Shown here: positions 52,597 through 60,645 of the stretch, piece after piece
Numbering within the stretch: the stretch's first letter is position 1
Layout: each line of letters begins with the position of its first letter
Origin: Halotalea alkalilenta DSM 17697
Lineage (GTDB): Bacteria; Pseudomonadota; Gammaproteobacteria; Pseudomonadales; Halomonadaceae
Assembly: GCF_000621205.1 (NCBI RefSeq)
Contig: NZ_KK211226.1
Coordinates: 31,662-95,661, forward strand
Reading direction: 5' to 3'
DNA length: 64,000 bases
The notes under the pieces: generated by a model
What the model was told of the DNA's origin: nothing
Database searches by the model: none
The model's input: the letters and a program-made list of their open reading frames with translations, nothing else
Program-made: the position numbers and the translations under genes

Positions 52597-53750
52597 GCCT
52601 GTGCCTCCTCGCTCTCACGGGCGAAAGCCCTGGCGTCTTCACCCGGCAGCTCCAGGCCTACACCCGTCCCGGTGGGAAAGTTCTCGAGCGCTCCGAGCCC
52701 GGCCACGCGAACGGTGAGCGGTCGCTCGAGTCCACTGTCCGGTGCGTTGACGAAGACATCGACGTGATCGCCCTGGAATACATGGCCAACCACCGTGCCG
52801 GTCAATGCGACGCCGCCGCTCAGCGCGATCAGCCGGATGTTCTCCGGGCGCACGTAGAGCTCGACCGCGTCGCCTACCTCTGCCGAAATCGAATCCAGCG
52901 GTAGACGCAGGCTTCCGGCGCCGAACTCGATGACCCCTGAATGTTCGTCGTGCCTGGCATACCTGGCTGGCAATACGTTCACTTCGCCGACGAAGGTAGC
53001 GACGAACGGGTCGCTCGGACGCCGATAGATGTCGCTGGGTGGCGCGAGCTGGCGAACCTTGCCGGCGGACATCACCACCACGCGGTCGGACATCGACAGT
53101 GCTTCGCCCTGGTCGTGAGTGACGAATATCGTGGTCACACCCAGCTTGCGCTGGATCTCTTTCAGTTCCTGCTGCATGGAGAGGCGCAGGTTCTTGTCCA
53201 GCGCCGAGAACGGCTCATCGAGCAGCAGGACTTTGGGGCGTATCACCAACGCTCGTGCCAGTGCGACCCGCTGCTGCTGTCCGCCGGAGAGCTCCTTGGG
53301 GCGACGTTTGCCGAAGGCTTCGAGCTTGACCAGCTTTAGCGCCTGAGCGACACGCTCCTCCCTCTGCGCTTTCGGCACACGCCGCATGCGCAGCCCATAG
53401 CCGACGTTGTCGGCCACGTTCATATGGGGAAAGAGCGCGTAGTTCTGGAATACGATCCCGATGTTGCGCTGGTATGGCGGTGTATCGGTCACCAGTTGAC
53501 CGTCAATGAAGATTTCACCGCCGTCGGCTTCGGCGAACCCCGCGATGAGATTGAGCAAGGTGGTCTTGCCGCAGCCGGACGGCCCCAGCAGGGTCAGAAA
53601 TTCGCCCTGGAAGACCTTCAGCGAGACTCGATGCAGCGCGACGGAATCGCCGAACCGCTTCATCACGCCATCCAGCCGCACGGCGATCCGGGGAGATGCA
53701 CCCGGTCCATGGGTCGCCGGGGCTATGGCGTCGATCAGGGCTTCTCTCAT
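52593..53750 (-). CDS. ABC transporter ATP-binding protein (PotA-like), probably for system 1
   Basis: A 385-residue ATPase: Walker A LLGPSGCGKTTLLNLIAG, signature LSGGQQQRVALARAL, Walker B VLLLDEPFSALDKN and switch histidine TIFVTHDQGEAL, then a C-terminal TOBE domain (from about 285) typical of polyamine and iron importers. GAGGA lies 4-7 bases before the ATG at 53750. It heads the minus-strand operon and has no permease beside it, while the plus-strand importer ending at 49043 lacks an ATPase, so they should belong together. Confidence 0.88.
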   Translation of the reverse strand: MREALIDAIAPATHGPGASPRIAVRLDGVMKRFGDSVALHRVSLKVFQGEFLTLLGPSGCGKTTLLNLIAGFAEADGGEIFIDGQLVTDTPPYQRNIGIVFQNYALFPHMNVADNVGYGLRMRRVPKAQREERVAQALKLVKLEAFGKRRPKELSGGQQQRVALARALVIRPKVLLLDEPFSALDKNLRLSMQQELKEIQRKLGVTTIFVTHDQGEALSMSDRVVVMSAGKVRQLAPPSDIYRRPSDPFVATFVGEVNVLPARYARHDEHSGVIEFGAGSLRLPLDSISAEVGDAVELYVRPENIRLIALSGGVALTGTVVGHVFQGDHVDVFVNAPDSGLERPLTVRVAGLGALENFPTGTGVGLELPGEDARAFARESEEAQA

Positions 53751-54045
53751 GGTTTCCTCTGCTCGCAGCGCTTGGCATGTCCTTACGCGATGCCATGAGC
53801 ATACCGATCGAGCCACAGCGCGTGGTTAGCGCTTCTCGAAGGTATGGTTTGGAAAAGTGAAAGCAGTGGCCACCGGGACTGGTTTTGATTCATTGAGGGA
53901 AAAGCCCGGGTAAAGTGAATTTATTCCCCTTTCCCAAGCAGGTAAGTTCGAAAGGCATGCGCTCCCTCGCCGCAGAGGGAGCGCGTCGACCCATTGACGC
54001 CCCGTCATCTTCCAGATGACCAATCATCCATGGTGGACAAGACAG
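53751..54045. other. Divergent control region with hairpins
   Basis: A 295-bp gene-free gap between the minus-strand ATPase operon and ridA. It holds a perfect 10-bp stem GCGCTCCCTC/GAGGGAGCGC (53959-53984, loop GCCGCA) and a second inverted repeat GTCATC-TTCCA-GATGAC (54004-54020). The TTCCAGATG in it is also present in the LysR1/hpaB2 region at 44551. The middle (53870-53940) is AT-richer and probably holds the promoters. Confidence 0.45.
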
Positions 54046-54483
54046 ATGCCCCAGCCGACCCATACTCGGATCCGGATGTTCAATACCCGCGAGACCTATC
54101 CCAACCAGACGCTGGACAACGACCTCTGCCAGGCGGTGCGCGCGGGCGATACCGTCTACGTGCGCGGCCAGGTCGGTACCGACTTCGAGGGCCGGCTGGT
54201 CGGCCTCGGCGATCCTCGCGCCCAGGCCGAACAAGCGATGAAGAACGTCAAGCAGCTGCTCGAGGAGGCGGGAAGCGATCTCTCACATATCGTCAAGACC
54301 ACCACCTACATCACCGACCCGCGCTTTCGCGAGCCGGTCTACCAGGAGGTCGGCAAGTGGCTGAAGGGGGTGTTCCCGATCTCGACCGGGCTGGTCATCG
54401 CCGGCCTCGCCCAGCCCGAGTGGCTGATGGAGATCGACGTGATCGCGGTGATCCCACGTGAGGGCGAGGGGACGACGCCATGA
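54046..54483 (+). CDS. RidA family protein (reactive imine/enamine deaminase)
   Basis: A 145-residue member of the YjgF/YER057c/UK114 family, trimeric, which hydrolyses reactive imines and enamines; RutC is the pathway-specific member in uracil breakdown. Visible: FNTRETYPNQTLDNDLCQAV, DTVYVRGQVGTDFEG, AQAEQAMKNVKQLLEEAG and VKTTTYITDPRFREPVY. The segment normally ending in P-x-R-x-[AST] lies near FPISTGLVIAGLAQPEWL and lacks the canonical arginine of the RidA subgroup, so it belongs to another Rid subgroup. The start at 54046 is tentative (54016 also possible). It overlaps the DUF1028 gene by ATGA. Confidence 0.82.
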   Translation: MPQPTHTRIRMFNTRETYPNQTLDNDLCQAVRAGDTVYVRGQVGTDFEGRLVGLGDPRAQAEQAMKNVKQLLEEAGSDLSHIVKTTTYITDPRFREPVYQEVGKWLKGVFPISTGLVIAGLAQPEWLMEIDVIAVIPREGEGTTP

Positions 54484-55151
54484 CCTTCTCGATCGCCGCG
54501 CGCTGCGCGCGTACCGGGGAGCTCGGCTGCGCGGTGGTGTCGTCGAGCATCTGCGTGACCAGCCGCTGCGCCTTCGTTTCGCCGGACGGGGCGGTGCTGA
54601 CCCAGAACGTCACCCAGCCGGCGCTCGGGCTCCAGGCCCTTGCGCTGCTGGCCGAGGGCCTCGACCCACAGCGGGCGATAGCGCGCCTGCTGCAGGACGA
54701 ACCCTATCCCCAGTGGCGACAGCTGTCGGTGATCGACGCGCACGGACGCAGCGCCGCGTTCGACGGTGAGCGCGCGCTCGGTGTGGTCGGCCGCAGCCTT
54801 GGCCAGGACTGCCTGGCCGCCGGCAACCTGCTCGCCGATGCGGGGGTGCCCGAGGCGATGGTCGCCGCCTTCGAACGCTCGACCGGTGCGCTCGCCGAGC
54901 GGCTGGCGGTGGCGCTCGAAGCGGGACTCGCCCACGGCGGCGAGGCGGGGCCCGTGCACTCGGCGGGGATCAAGGTCGCCCGGCCCGGCTATGCATGGCC
55001 CGTGGTCGACCTGCGGGTCGACTGGAGCGATGCGCCGATCGCGGGCGTGCGCGAGCTCTGGACGCGCTATGCGTTGGAGGTGGAAGATTACCTGACCCGC
55101 GCCAACGCTCCCGATGCCGCGCCGAGCTACGGCGTACCGGGAGATGATTGA
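54480..55151 (+). CDS. DUF1028 family protein, putative Ntn-type hydrolase
   Basis: A 223-residue protein of unknown function. It starts MTFSIAARCARTGELGCAVV and continues RCAFVSPDGAVLTQNVTQPA, LRQDG-like QLSVIDAHGRSAAF and CLAAGNLLADAGV, all typical of DUF1028. The family is assigned to the N-terminal-nucleophile hydrolase clan; removal of Met1 would expose Thr2 as the candidate nucleophile (inference). Genes of this family are often beside RidA, M20 peptidases and ABC importers, as here. An amidase or acylase step is the best guess. Confidence 0.82.
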   Translation: MTFSIAARCARTGELGCAVVSSSICVTSRCAFVSPDGAVLTQNVTQPALGLQALALLAEGLDPQRAIARLLQDEPYPQWRQLSVIDAHGRSAAFDGERALGVVGRSLGQDCLAAGNLLADAGVPEAMVAAFERSTGALAERLAVALEAGLAHGGEAGPVHSAGIKVARPGYAWPVVDLRVDWSDAPIAGVRELWTRYALEVEDYLTRANAPDAAPSYGVPGDD

Positions 55152-55187
55152 GCGGCTCACAGCGAACAAAACCACAACGGAGCTTCC

Positions 55188-56336
55188 ATGCAAAGCCGCG
55201 CCCTGCTCGAACGCTTGATCAGTTTTCCCACCGTCAGCCGCGACTCCAACCTCGCATTGATCGAGTTCGTCCGCGGCTATCTCGCCGGGTTCGGGATCGA
55301 AGCCGAACTGATCGAGAGCGACGACGGCCGCAAGGCCAACCTCTGGGCGACCATCGGTCCTGAGGATGTGGGTGGCGTGGTGCTCTCCGGCCATACCGAC
55401 GTGGTGCCGGTCGATGGGCAAAACTGGAGCGTCGAGCCGTTCGAGATGAGCGAAAGCGACGGGCGCCTCTACGGGCGCGGCGCGTGCGATATGAAGGGCT
55501 ATCTCGCCTGCGTGCTGGCAGCGGTGCCCAAGTTCCTCGAGGCGCCGCTGAGCCGGCCGATCCACCTCGCCTTCTCCTATGACGAAGAGGTCGGCTGCCT
55601 TGGCGTGCGCAGCCTGATCGAGGCGCTGGAGCGACGCCCGGTCAAACCGATCGCCTGCATCATCGGCGAACCCACCGAGCTGCGCCCGGTGCTCGGCCAC
55701 AAGGGCAAGCTCGGGGTGCGCTGCCGCGTCCACGGCGCCGCCTGCCACTCGGCCTACGCGCCACGAGGCGTCAATGCGATCGAGTACGCGGCCAAGCTGA
55801 TCCAGCGCCTCGGTGAGATCCAGGCTCGGCTCGCCGCGCCAGAGCGCCGCGACGAGCGCTTCGATCCGCCCTTCTCCACCGTGCAGACCGGCGTGATCGA
55901 AGGCGGCAACGCGCTCAACATCGTCCCCGCCGAGTGCCGCTTCGACTGGGAGGTGCGCGCGCTGCCGGGCTTCGATCCGCGCGAGGTCGAGGAGGAGCTG
56001 AAACGCTACGCCGACGAGGATCTGGTACCGGCAATGCGCGCGGTGGCCGAACGGACCAGCATCGAGTTCGAGCCGCTGCAAGCCTATCCCGGCCTCGGCA
56101 CCGACGCCGACAGCCCGGTGGCGCGGCTGATCCAGACCCTCACCGGTCGATCCGACTTCGGCACCGTGCCCTACGGCACCGAGGGCGGGCTGTTCGACCA
56201 GGCCGGCGTGCCGACGGTGGTCTGCGGCCCCGGCTGCATGGACCAGGGCCACAAACCCGACGAATTCATCGAGATCCACCAGCTCGAGGCCTGCGACGCA
56301 ATGTTCGAACGCCTCGCTCGACACCTCTCGAGCTGA
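55188..56336 (+). CDS. M20 family deacylase (acetylornithine deacetylase-like)
   Basis: A 382-residue metallo-hydrolase of the ArgE/DapE family. Two-zinc site motifs: VVLSGHTDVVPVDGQNW (His, with Asp support), GRGACDMKGYLACVLA (bridging Asp), FSYDEEVGCLGVRSL (general-base Glu) and GEPTELRPVLGHKGK. The lid/dimer domain lies at about 180-295. It closely resembles ArgE in sequence and length (383). Because it lies in a catabolic run (ridA-DUF1028-M20), removal of an N-acyl group from a pathway intermediate is more likely than arginine synthesis, though the latter is not excluded. Confidence 0.85.
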   Translation: MQSRALLERLISFPTVSRDSNLALIEFVRGYLAGFGIEAELIESDDGRKANLWATIGPEDVGGVVLSGHTDVVPVDGQNWSVEPFEMSESDGRLYGRGACDMKGYLACVLAAVPKFLEAPLSRPIHLAFSYDEEVGCLGVRSLIEALERRPVKPIACIIGEPTELRPVLGHKGKLGVRCRVHGAACHSAYAPRGVNAIEYAAKLIQRLGEIQARLAAPERRDERFDPPFSTVQTGVIEGGNALNIVPAECRFDWEVRALPGFDPREVEEELKRYADEDLVPAMRAVAERTSIEFEPLQAYPGLGTDADSPVARLIQTLTGRSDFGTVPYGTEGGLFDQAGVPTVVCGPGCMDQGHKPDEFIEIHQLEACDAMFERLARHLSS

Positions 56337-56390
56337 TCGTCTTGCGCCGCGCCCAGCGCGCGGCAACTGCCCCTTCACCGCGGACTCGCC

Positions 56391-57323
56391 ATGGCCCACG
56401 CCACGCTCAAGCAGCTGCGCTACTTCGTCGTCGCAGGCGAGCTCAAGAGTGTCACCCGCGCCGCTGAGCGGCTGCACGTTTCCCAGCCGTCGATCTCGGC
56501 GGCGATCGCCCATATCGAATCGATCGCGGGGGTAGCGCTGTTCGTCCGCCATCATGCCCAAGGGCTTTCGCTCACCGCCGCGGGCACCCAGCTGCTCGCC
56601 CGCGCACGTGCGCTGCTGCAGGACGCGGACGGCGTGCTGCAGTTCGCGGTGTCACTCGGGGAGGAGATCGCCGGCCCGCTGCGAATGGCGGCCTTCCCAA
56701 CCTTCGCCCCGGTGATCGTGCCGGGGCTGATGCATGATTTTCTCGAACGCTACCCGAGGGTCTCGCCCCAGTGCGACGAGGGCCATCAGGTCGAGATCAT
56801 CGATGGCCTCCACCGCGGCACCTATGAGCTCGCCTTCGCCTATGACCTGGCGGTGCCGGATGATCTGCGCTTCACTCCCCTCTACCTCCACCATCCCTAT
56901 GCAGTGGTCGGGCTCGATCATCCGTTGGCCTGCCGCGAGCAGGTCTCGCTTGGGGAGCTCGCCGAGCACGATATGGTACTGCTCGATTGGCCGCTGAGCC
57001 GTGACTACTTCCTAGGTCTTTTCTCCGCGGAAGGCTGCACACCCAGGGTCGCCCACCGCGCCACCTCGCTCGGCATGGCGCGCGGCCTGGTCGCCCACGG
57101 CTTCGGCTTCTCGCTGTTCAACGTGCCGCTCGGCAGCGATGTCGCCTTCGATGGCCGGCGGCTGCGCGCGGTGCCGCTGGTGGAGGCCGCCCGCCCGCTG
57201 CGCATAGGCATCGCCACGCTCGACGGCATCCGCCTTGCCCCTGCCGCCGAGGCGATGCGCCGCTTCGCGCTCGAACGTGCCGAGCGCAGTGGAATGGCGA
57301 ACGGCATATCGGGGCTGGATTGA
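56391..57323 (+). CDS. LysR-family transcriptional regulator 2
   Basis: A 310-residue regulator. The DNA-binding region reads TLKQLRYFVVAGELKSVTRA and HVSQPSISAAIAHIESIAGV; the effector domain follows from residue 90. It is a paralog of the LysR at 43444, sharing FVRHHAQGLSLT and SRDYFLGLF. It lies between the M20 gene (54 bases upstream) and the aldolase gene and points the same way, unusual for LysR proteins that normally diverge from their targets, so it may be part of the transcript it controls. Confidence 0.9.
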   Translation: MAHATLKQLRYFVVAGELKSVTRAAERLHVSQPSISAAIAHIESIAGVALFVRHHAQGLSLTAAGTQLLARARALLQDADGVLQFAVSLGEEIAGPLRMAAFPTFAPVIVPGLMHDFLERYPRVSPQCDEGHQVEIIDGLHRGTYELAFAYDLAVPDDLRFTPLYLHHPYAVVGLDHPLACREQVSLGELAEHDMVLLDWPLSRDYFLGLFSAEGCTPRVAHRATSLGMARGLVAHGFGFSLFNVPLGSDVAFDGRRLRAVPLVEAARPLRIGIATLDGIRLAPAAEAMRRFALERAERSGMANGISGLD

Positions 57324-57511
57324 CCATGCCACCGGGGTTGGATCAGTAAATCCGCCGCATTGGTTCAGGACAAAATATCTCGATCGCCCCGCCGCGCGAT
57401 TGGCGCGTGCCGCTGCACCGTATAGGCTGAAATCAGCGTCACGGCGAGCTCCTGCCCTGTGGGGCAAAGCCTTCCTCGAAAACGATAATGCCAAAAACGA
57501 AGAGCGTCCGG

Positions 57512-58216
57512 ATGACCCAGTTCAATGAAGCCCAGCTGCGCGATGATCTCGCTGCCTCGTTTCGCATCATCGCCCACCTCGGCATGCACGAGGCAGTGGC
57601 CAATCACTTCAGCGCCTCGCTGAACGAGGCGGGTACGCGGTTCCTGATCAATCCCAAGTGGCGCCACTTCTCGCGCATCGGTGCCGATGACCTGCTCGCC
57701 ATCGATATCGACGACCCCGAGAGCCGCGCCCAGCTCGATCCCACCGCCTGGGCGCTGCACAGCCAGCTGCACCGGCTGCACCCCCACGCCCGGGTGATCA
57801 TGCACCTGCATCCGATCCATACCACCGCGGTCGCCTGCCTGGCTGAACCAGCGGTGCCGCCGATCGACCAGAACACCGCGCGCTACTTCGACCGCATCGC
57901 GGTGGACAAGATGTACGGTGGCATGGCCGACAGCGAGGCGGAAGGCGAGCGCATCGCCCGCCTGCTCGGGGACAAGACCCGCCTGCTGATGGGCAATCAC
58001 GGGGTGCTGATCGTCGCCGACACCGTCGGCGAGGCCTTCGATGACATCTACACGCTGGAGCGCGCCTGCCAGATCCTGGTCAACGCCCGCGCCCTCGGCG
58101 CACCGCTCAAGGTGCTCGACGACGAAGTGGCCGAAGCCACCGCCAGGGACTGGGAAGGCATCCGCGACTTCTCGATCGCGCATTTCGAGCAAATGAAGCT
58201 AGTGGTCTCCGGCTGA
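57512..58216 (+). CDS. Class II aldolase/adducin family protein
   Basis: A 234-residue zinc aldolase or decarboxylase of the L-fuculose-phosphate aldolase fold. The metal ligands lie in HARVIMHLHPIHTTAVACL (HxH) and MGNHGVLIVADTVGEAFDDI (third His), with NHFSASLNEAGTRFLINPKW, the substrate loop, in the N-terminal part. No phosphate-sugar signature is clear, so a small hydroxyacid or aldol is likely. AAGAG lies 7 bases before the ATG at 57512; an ATG at 57488 is possible. The 188 bases before it hold no other gene. Confidence 0.84.
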   Translation: MTQFNEAQLRDDLAASFRIIAHLGMHEAVANHFSASLNEAGTRFLINPKWRHFSRIGADDLLAIDIDDPESRAQLDPTAWALHSQLHRLHPHARVIMHLHPIHTTAVACLAEPAVPPIDQNTARYFDRIAVDKMYGGMADSEAEGERIARLLGDKTRLLMGNHGVLIVADTVGEAFDDIYTLERACQILVNARALGAPLKVLDDEVAEATARDWEGIRDFSIAHFEQMKLVVSG

Positions 58217-58294
58217 TCCGATCAGCGGCACCGTACGACAAAGACAACGATAACGGACAGCGCAACTCCTAGTGCATCGAGGTCCCATTTCTCC

Positions 58295-59413
58295 ATGAAC
58301 GATCACGGCAGCGCCTGCGTGCGTGACAGTCAGGCTTTTCCCTCTCGCGCCACCGGCGACGCAGGGCAGTCGAACAAACTGCGCGCCGAAAGGTTATCCA
58401 AGCGCTATGGCGACTTCACCGCCTTGGACGAGCTCGACCTGGAGGTACGCAACGGCGAGCTGCTGACCCTGCTGGGCGCTTCCGGCTCGGGCAAGACTAC
58501 GCTGCTGCAGGTGATCAGCGGCTTGGTGGCACCGAGCACGGGACGCCTTTTGATCGACGGCACGGATATCACCCACACGCCGCCCCATCGCCGCGACATC
58601 GGCGTGGTGTTCCAGAACTACGCCCTTTTCCCTCATCTGAGCGTGGCGGAGAACGTCGCTTTCCCGCTACAGATGCGCAAGCTGCCGGCCGCCCAGCTGC
58701 AAAAGCGCATGCGCGACGCCCTCGAGATGGTCGGCCTAGGCGCGCTGGAGAAACGCTTTCCCCACGAGCTCTCCGGCGGCCAGCAGCAGCGAGTGGCGCT
58801 GGCCCGATGCTTCGTCTACCGCCCATCGCTGATCCTGATGGACGAGCCGCTCTCGGCGCTGGATCGCAAGCTGCGCGAGTCGATGCAGATCGAGATCAAG
58901 CGGCTTCATCGAGAGAGCGGCGCGACCATCGTCTTCGTCACCCACGACCAGGAAGAGGCACTCGCACTGTCCAACCGCATCGCCCTGATGAGCGAGGCGC
59001 GGATCGTACAGATCGGCACGCCGCAAGCGATCTACGAGACCCCCAGCTGCAGCCGAGTGGCCGAGTTCATCGGACTGTCGAACCTGCTGAAAGGCGAGAT
59101 CGTGGAGGGCCATCGACTGCGGACCTCGGAAGGCACCTTCACCATGCCGGCCCAGGCCAGCGCGCGGGCAGGCAGCACCGGCGCGTTGATGATCCGCCCG
59201 GAGCACATGCATCTGCTCCCGCATGGCCAGGGGCTGGTGCAGGCCCAGGTGGTCGAGACCGTGTACACCGGCGCCGATACCCGGGTGCTGCTGAAGACCA
59301 CCAGCGGCATGACGCTGACGGCGAGGCAGGCCGCCGGCAACAGGCCCCTGCGGGTAGGCGAGCCCGCCTCGCTCGCCTGGCGACCGGACGACAGCCACTT
59401 CCTCGCCGACTGA
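58295..59413 (+). CDS. ABC transporter ATP-binding protein (PotA-like), system 2
   Basis: A 372-residue ATPase with Walker A LLGASGSGKTTLLQVISG, signature LSGGQQQRVALARCF, Walker B LILMDEPLSALD, switch TIVFVTHDQEEALALSN and a C-terminal TOBE domain (about 285-370: IRPEHMHLLPHGQGL). It heads ATPase - binding protein - LLM oxygenase - fused permease. It is distinct in sequence from the ATPase at 52593, so each importer has its own motor. Confidence 0.9.
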   Translation: MNDHGSACVRDSQAFPSRATGDAGQSNKLRAERLSKRYGDFTALDELDLEVRNGELLTLLGASGSGKTTLLQVISGLVAPSTGRLLIDGTDITHTPPHRRDIGVVFQNYALFPHLSVAENVAFPLQMRKLPAAQLQKRMRDALEMVGLGALEKRFPHELSGGQQQRVALARCFVYRPSLILMDEPLSALDRKLRESMQIEIKRLHRESGATIVFVTHDQEEALALSNRIALMSEARIVQIGTPQAIYETPSCSRVAEFIGLSNLLKGEIVEGHRLRTSEGTFTMPAQASARAGSTGALMIRPEHMHLLPHGQGLVQAQVVETVYTGADTRVLLKTTSGMTLTARQAAGNRPLRVGEPASLAWRPDDSHFLAD

Positions 59414-59508
59414 TGCGACCGGTTCGTCTTCGCACAGGGTCAGGGCGTGCCAGCACGGCTTGGCCAAGCACCACGTTGAACCACCACCCGTACCTGGAGA
59501 GAAGAAAC

Positions 59509-60582
59509 ATGTCTGCGATCAAGGGGATAAGTCGGCGTTCGGTACTCAAGGGCGCCAGCGCCGCCGCCGCGGGCCTTGCCATGCCGATGGTCTGGACCGG
59601 CAATCGCGCCTTCGGCGCCGAGCGCATCACGGTCTCGGACGTCGGAGGTGCGGTGGGCGATGCGATCAAACAGGCTTTCTACCTCCCATTCGAGCAGGAG
59701 ACCGGCATCCAGGTGGTCGGCGTCGCCCACGACCCGGATCCGGTGACCCAGTTCAAGCTCTTGGTCGACGCCAAGAGCTACATCTGGGACGTCGCCATGG
59801 TCACCCAGGATCACGTGGTTCGCCTGACCACCCCCGACAACTACCTCGAGCCGCTGAACGTTCCCGCGGAAGAAGCCGCCGACCTGCTGCCGGGCATGCT
59901 GACCGACGACTGGATGGGCTTCTCGGTGTTCGGCATCGTCATGGCCTATCGAACCGACACCATGAGCGAGCACCCGCCGACTGGCTGGCGCGACTACTGG
60001 GACAGTGCAGCGTTCCCGGGTCGCCGCGGGCTGTACAAGAGCCCCTGGGGGGTGCTCGAGATGGCCTTGATCGCCGATGGGGTCTCACCCAAAGCGCTCT
60101 ACCCGCTCGATGTCGACCGGGCCTTCGCCAAGCTCGACGAGATTCGCCCGGATGTCGCCGTCTGGTGGGGGAGCGGTGCGCAGAATACCCAGACCCTGCA
60201 GAACGGCGAGGTCGACCTCTCCGACACCTGGACCAGCCGCGCATCGACCGCGATCGCCTCCGGCGCACCGGTGAAGATCGTCTGGGACGGCCTCTACTCG
60301 GTGGACGGCTGGTCGATACCCGCGGGCACGCCGCGCGCCGATCTCGCCCGAGAGTTCGTGCGCTTTTGCATGCGCCCCGAGCAGCAGGCCATCTATGCCT
60401 CTCTGTCCAAGAACGGGCCGAGCAATACCAAGGCCTTCGAGCATATCTCGCCGGAGCACGCGGCGGTGATGCCCACCGCGCAGGAGAACTTCCAGCGCCT
60501 GGGCGAACTCGACTCCGCCTGGTGGGGAGAGAACTACGACGCCATGGCCGAGCGGTTCCAGGAGTGGCTGCTGCTGGGCTGA
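59509..60582 (+). CDS. ABC transporter substrate-binding protein, Tat-exported, system 2
   Basis: A 357-residue PotD-type binding protein. It starts with a twin-arginine signal (ISRRSVLKGASAAAAGLAMP) and is probably cleaved near AFGA. Then ERITVSDVGGAVGDAIKQAF opens the mature domain and VFGIVMAYRTDTMSEHPPTG lies in the hinge. Use of the Tat route for a binding protein implies folding in the cytoplasm. GGAGA lies 8 bases before the ATG. The substrate, by family, is polyamine-like, iron-like or a small organic acid; the adjoining LLM oxygenase suggests it is the pathway substrate. Confidence 0.87.
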   Translation: MSAIKGISRRSVLKGASAAAAGLAMPMVWTGNRAFGAERITVSDVGGAVGDAIKQAFYLPFEQETGIQVVGVAHDPDPVTQFKLLVDAKSYIWDVAMVTQDHVVRLTTPDNYLEPLNVPAEEAADLLPGMLTDDWMGFSVFGIVMAYRTDTMSEHPPTGWRDYWDSAAFPGRRGLYKSPWGVLEMALIADGVSPKALYPLDVDRAFAKLDEIRPDVAVWWGSGAQNTQTLQNGEVDLSDTWTSRASTAIASGAPVKIVWDGLYSVDGWSIPAGTPRADLAREFVRFCMRPEQQAIYASLSKNGPSNTKAFEHISPEHAAVMPTAQENFQRLGELDSAWWGENYDAMAERFQEWLLLG

Positions 60583-60645
60583 GGCCCGAGACACGCCGCG
60601 TGGAAACGCCGCGCAGCGGTTCGATTCATTGCTAGGGAGACGAGC

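Noticed and set aside
55188..56336. The M20 enzyme as the arginine-biosynthesis ArgE
   Set aside because: No other arg gene is nearby and the surroundings are catabolic; left as ArgE-like without the gene symbol.
54339..56561. Very long minus-strand frame (740 residues) opposite ridA-DUF1028-M20, and similar ones opposite poxB (545 residues) and GAPDH/TrhA
   Set aside because: High-GC codon bias leaves the antisense frame open. The translations are His/Gln/Arg/Ala-rich with no motifs, while the sense genes have full family signatures.
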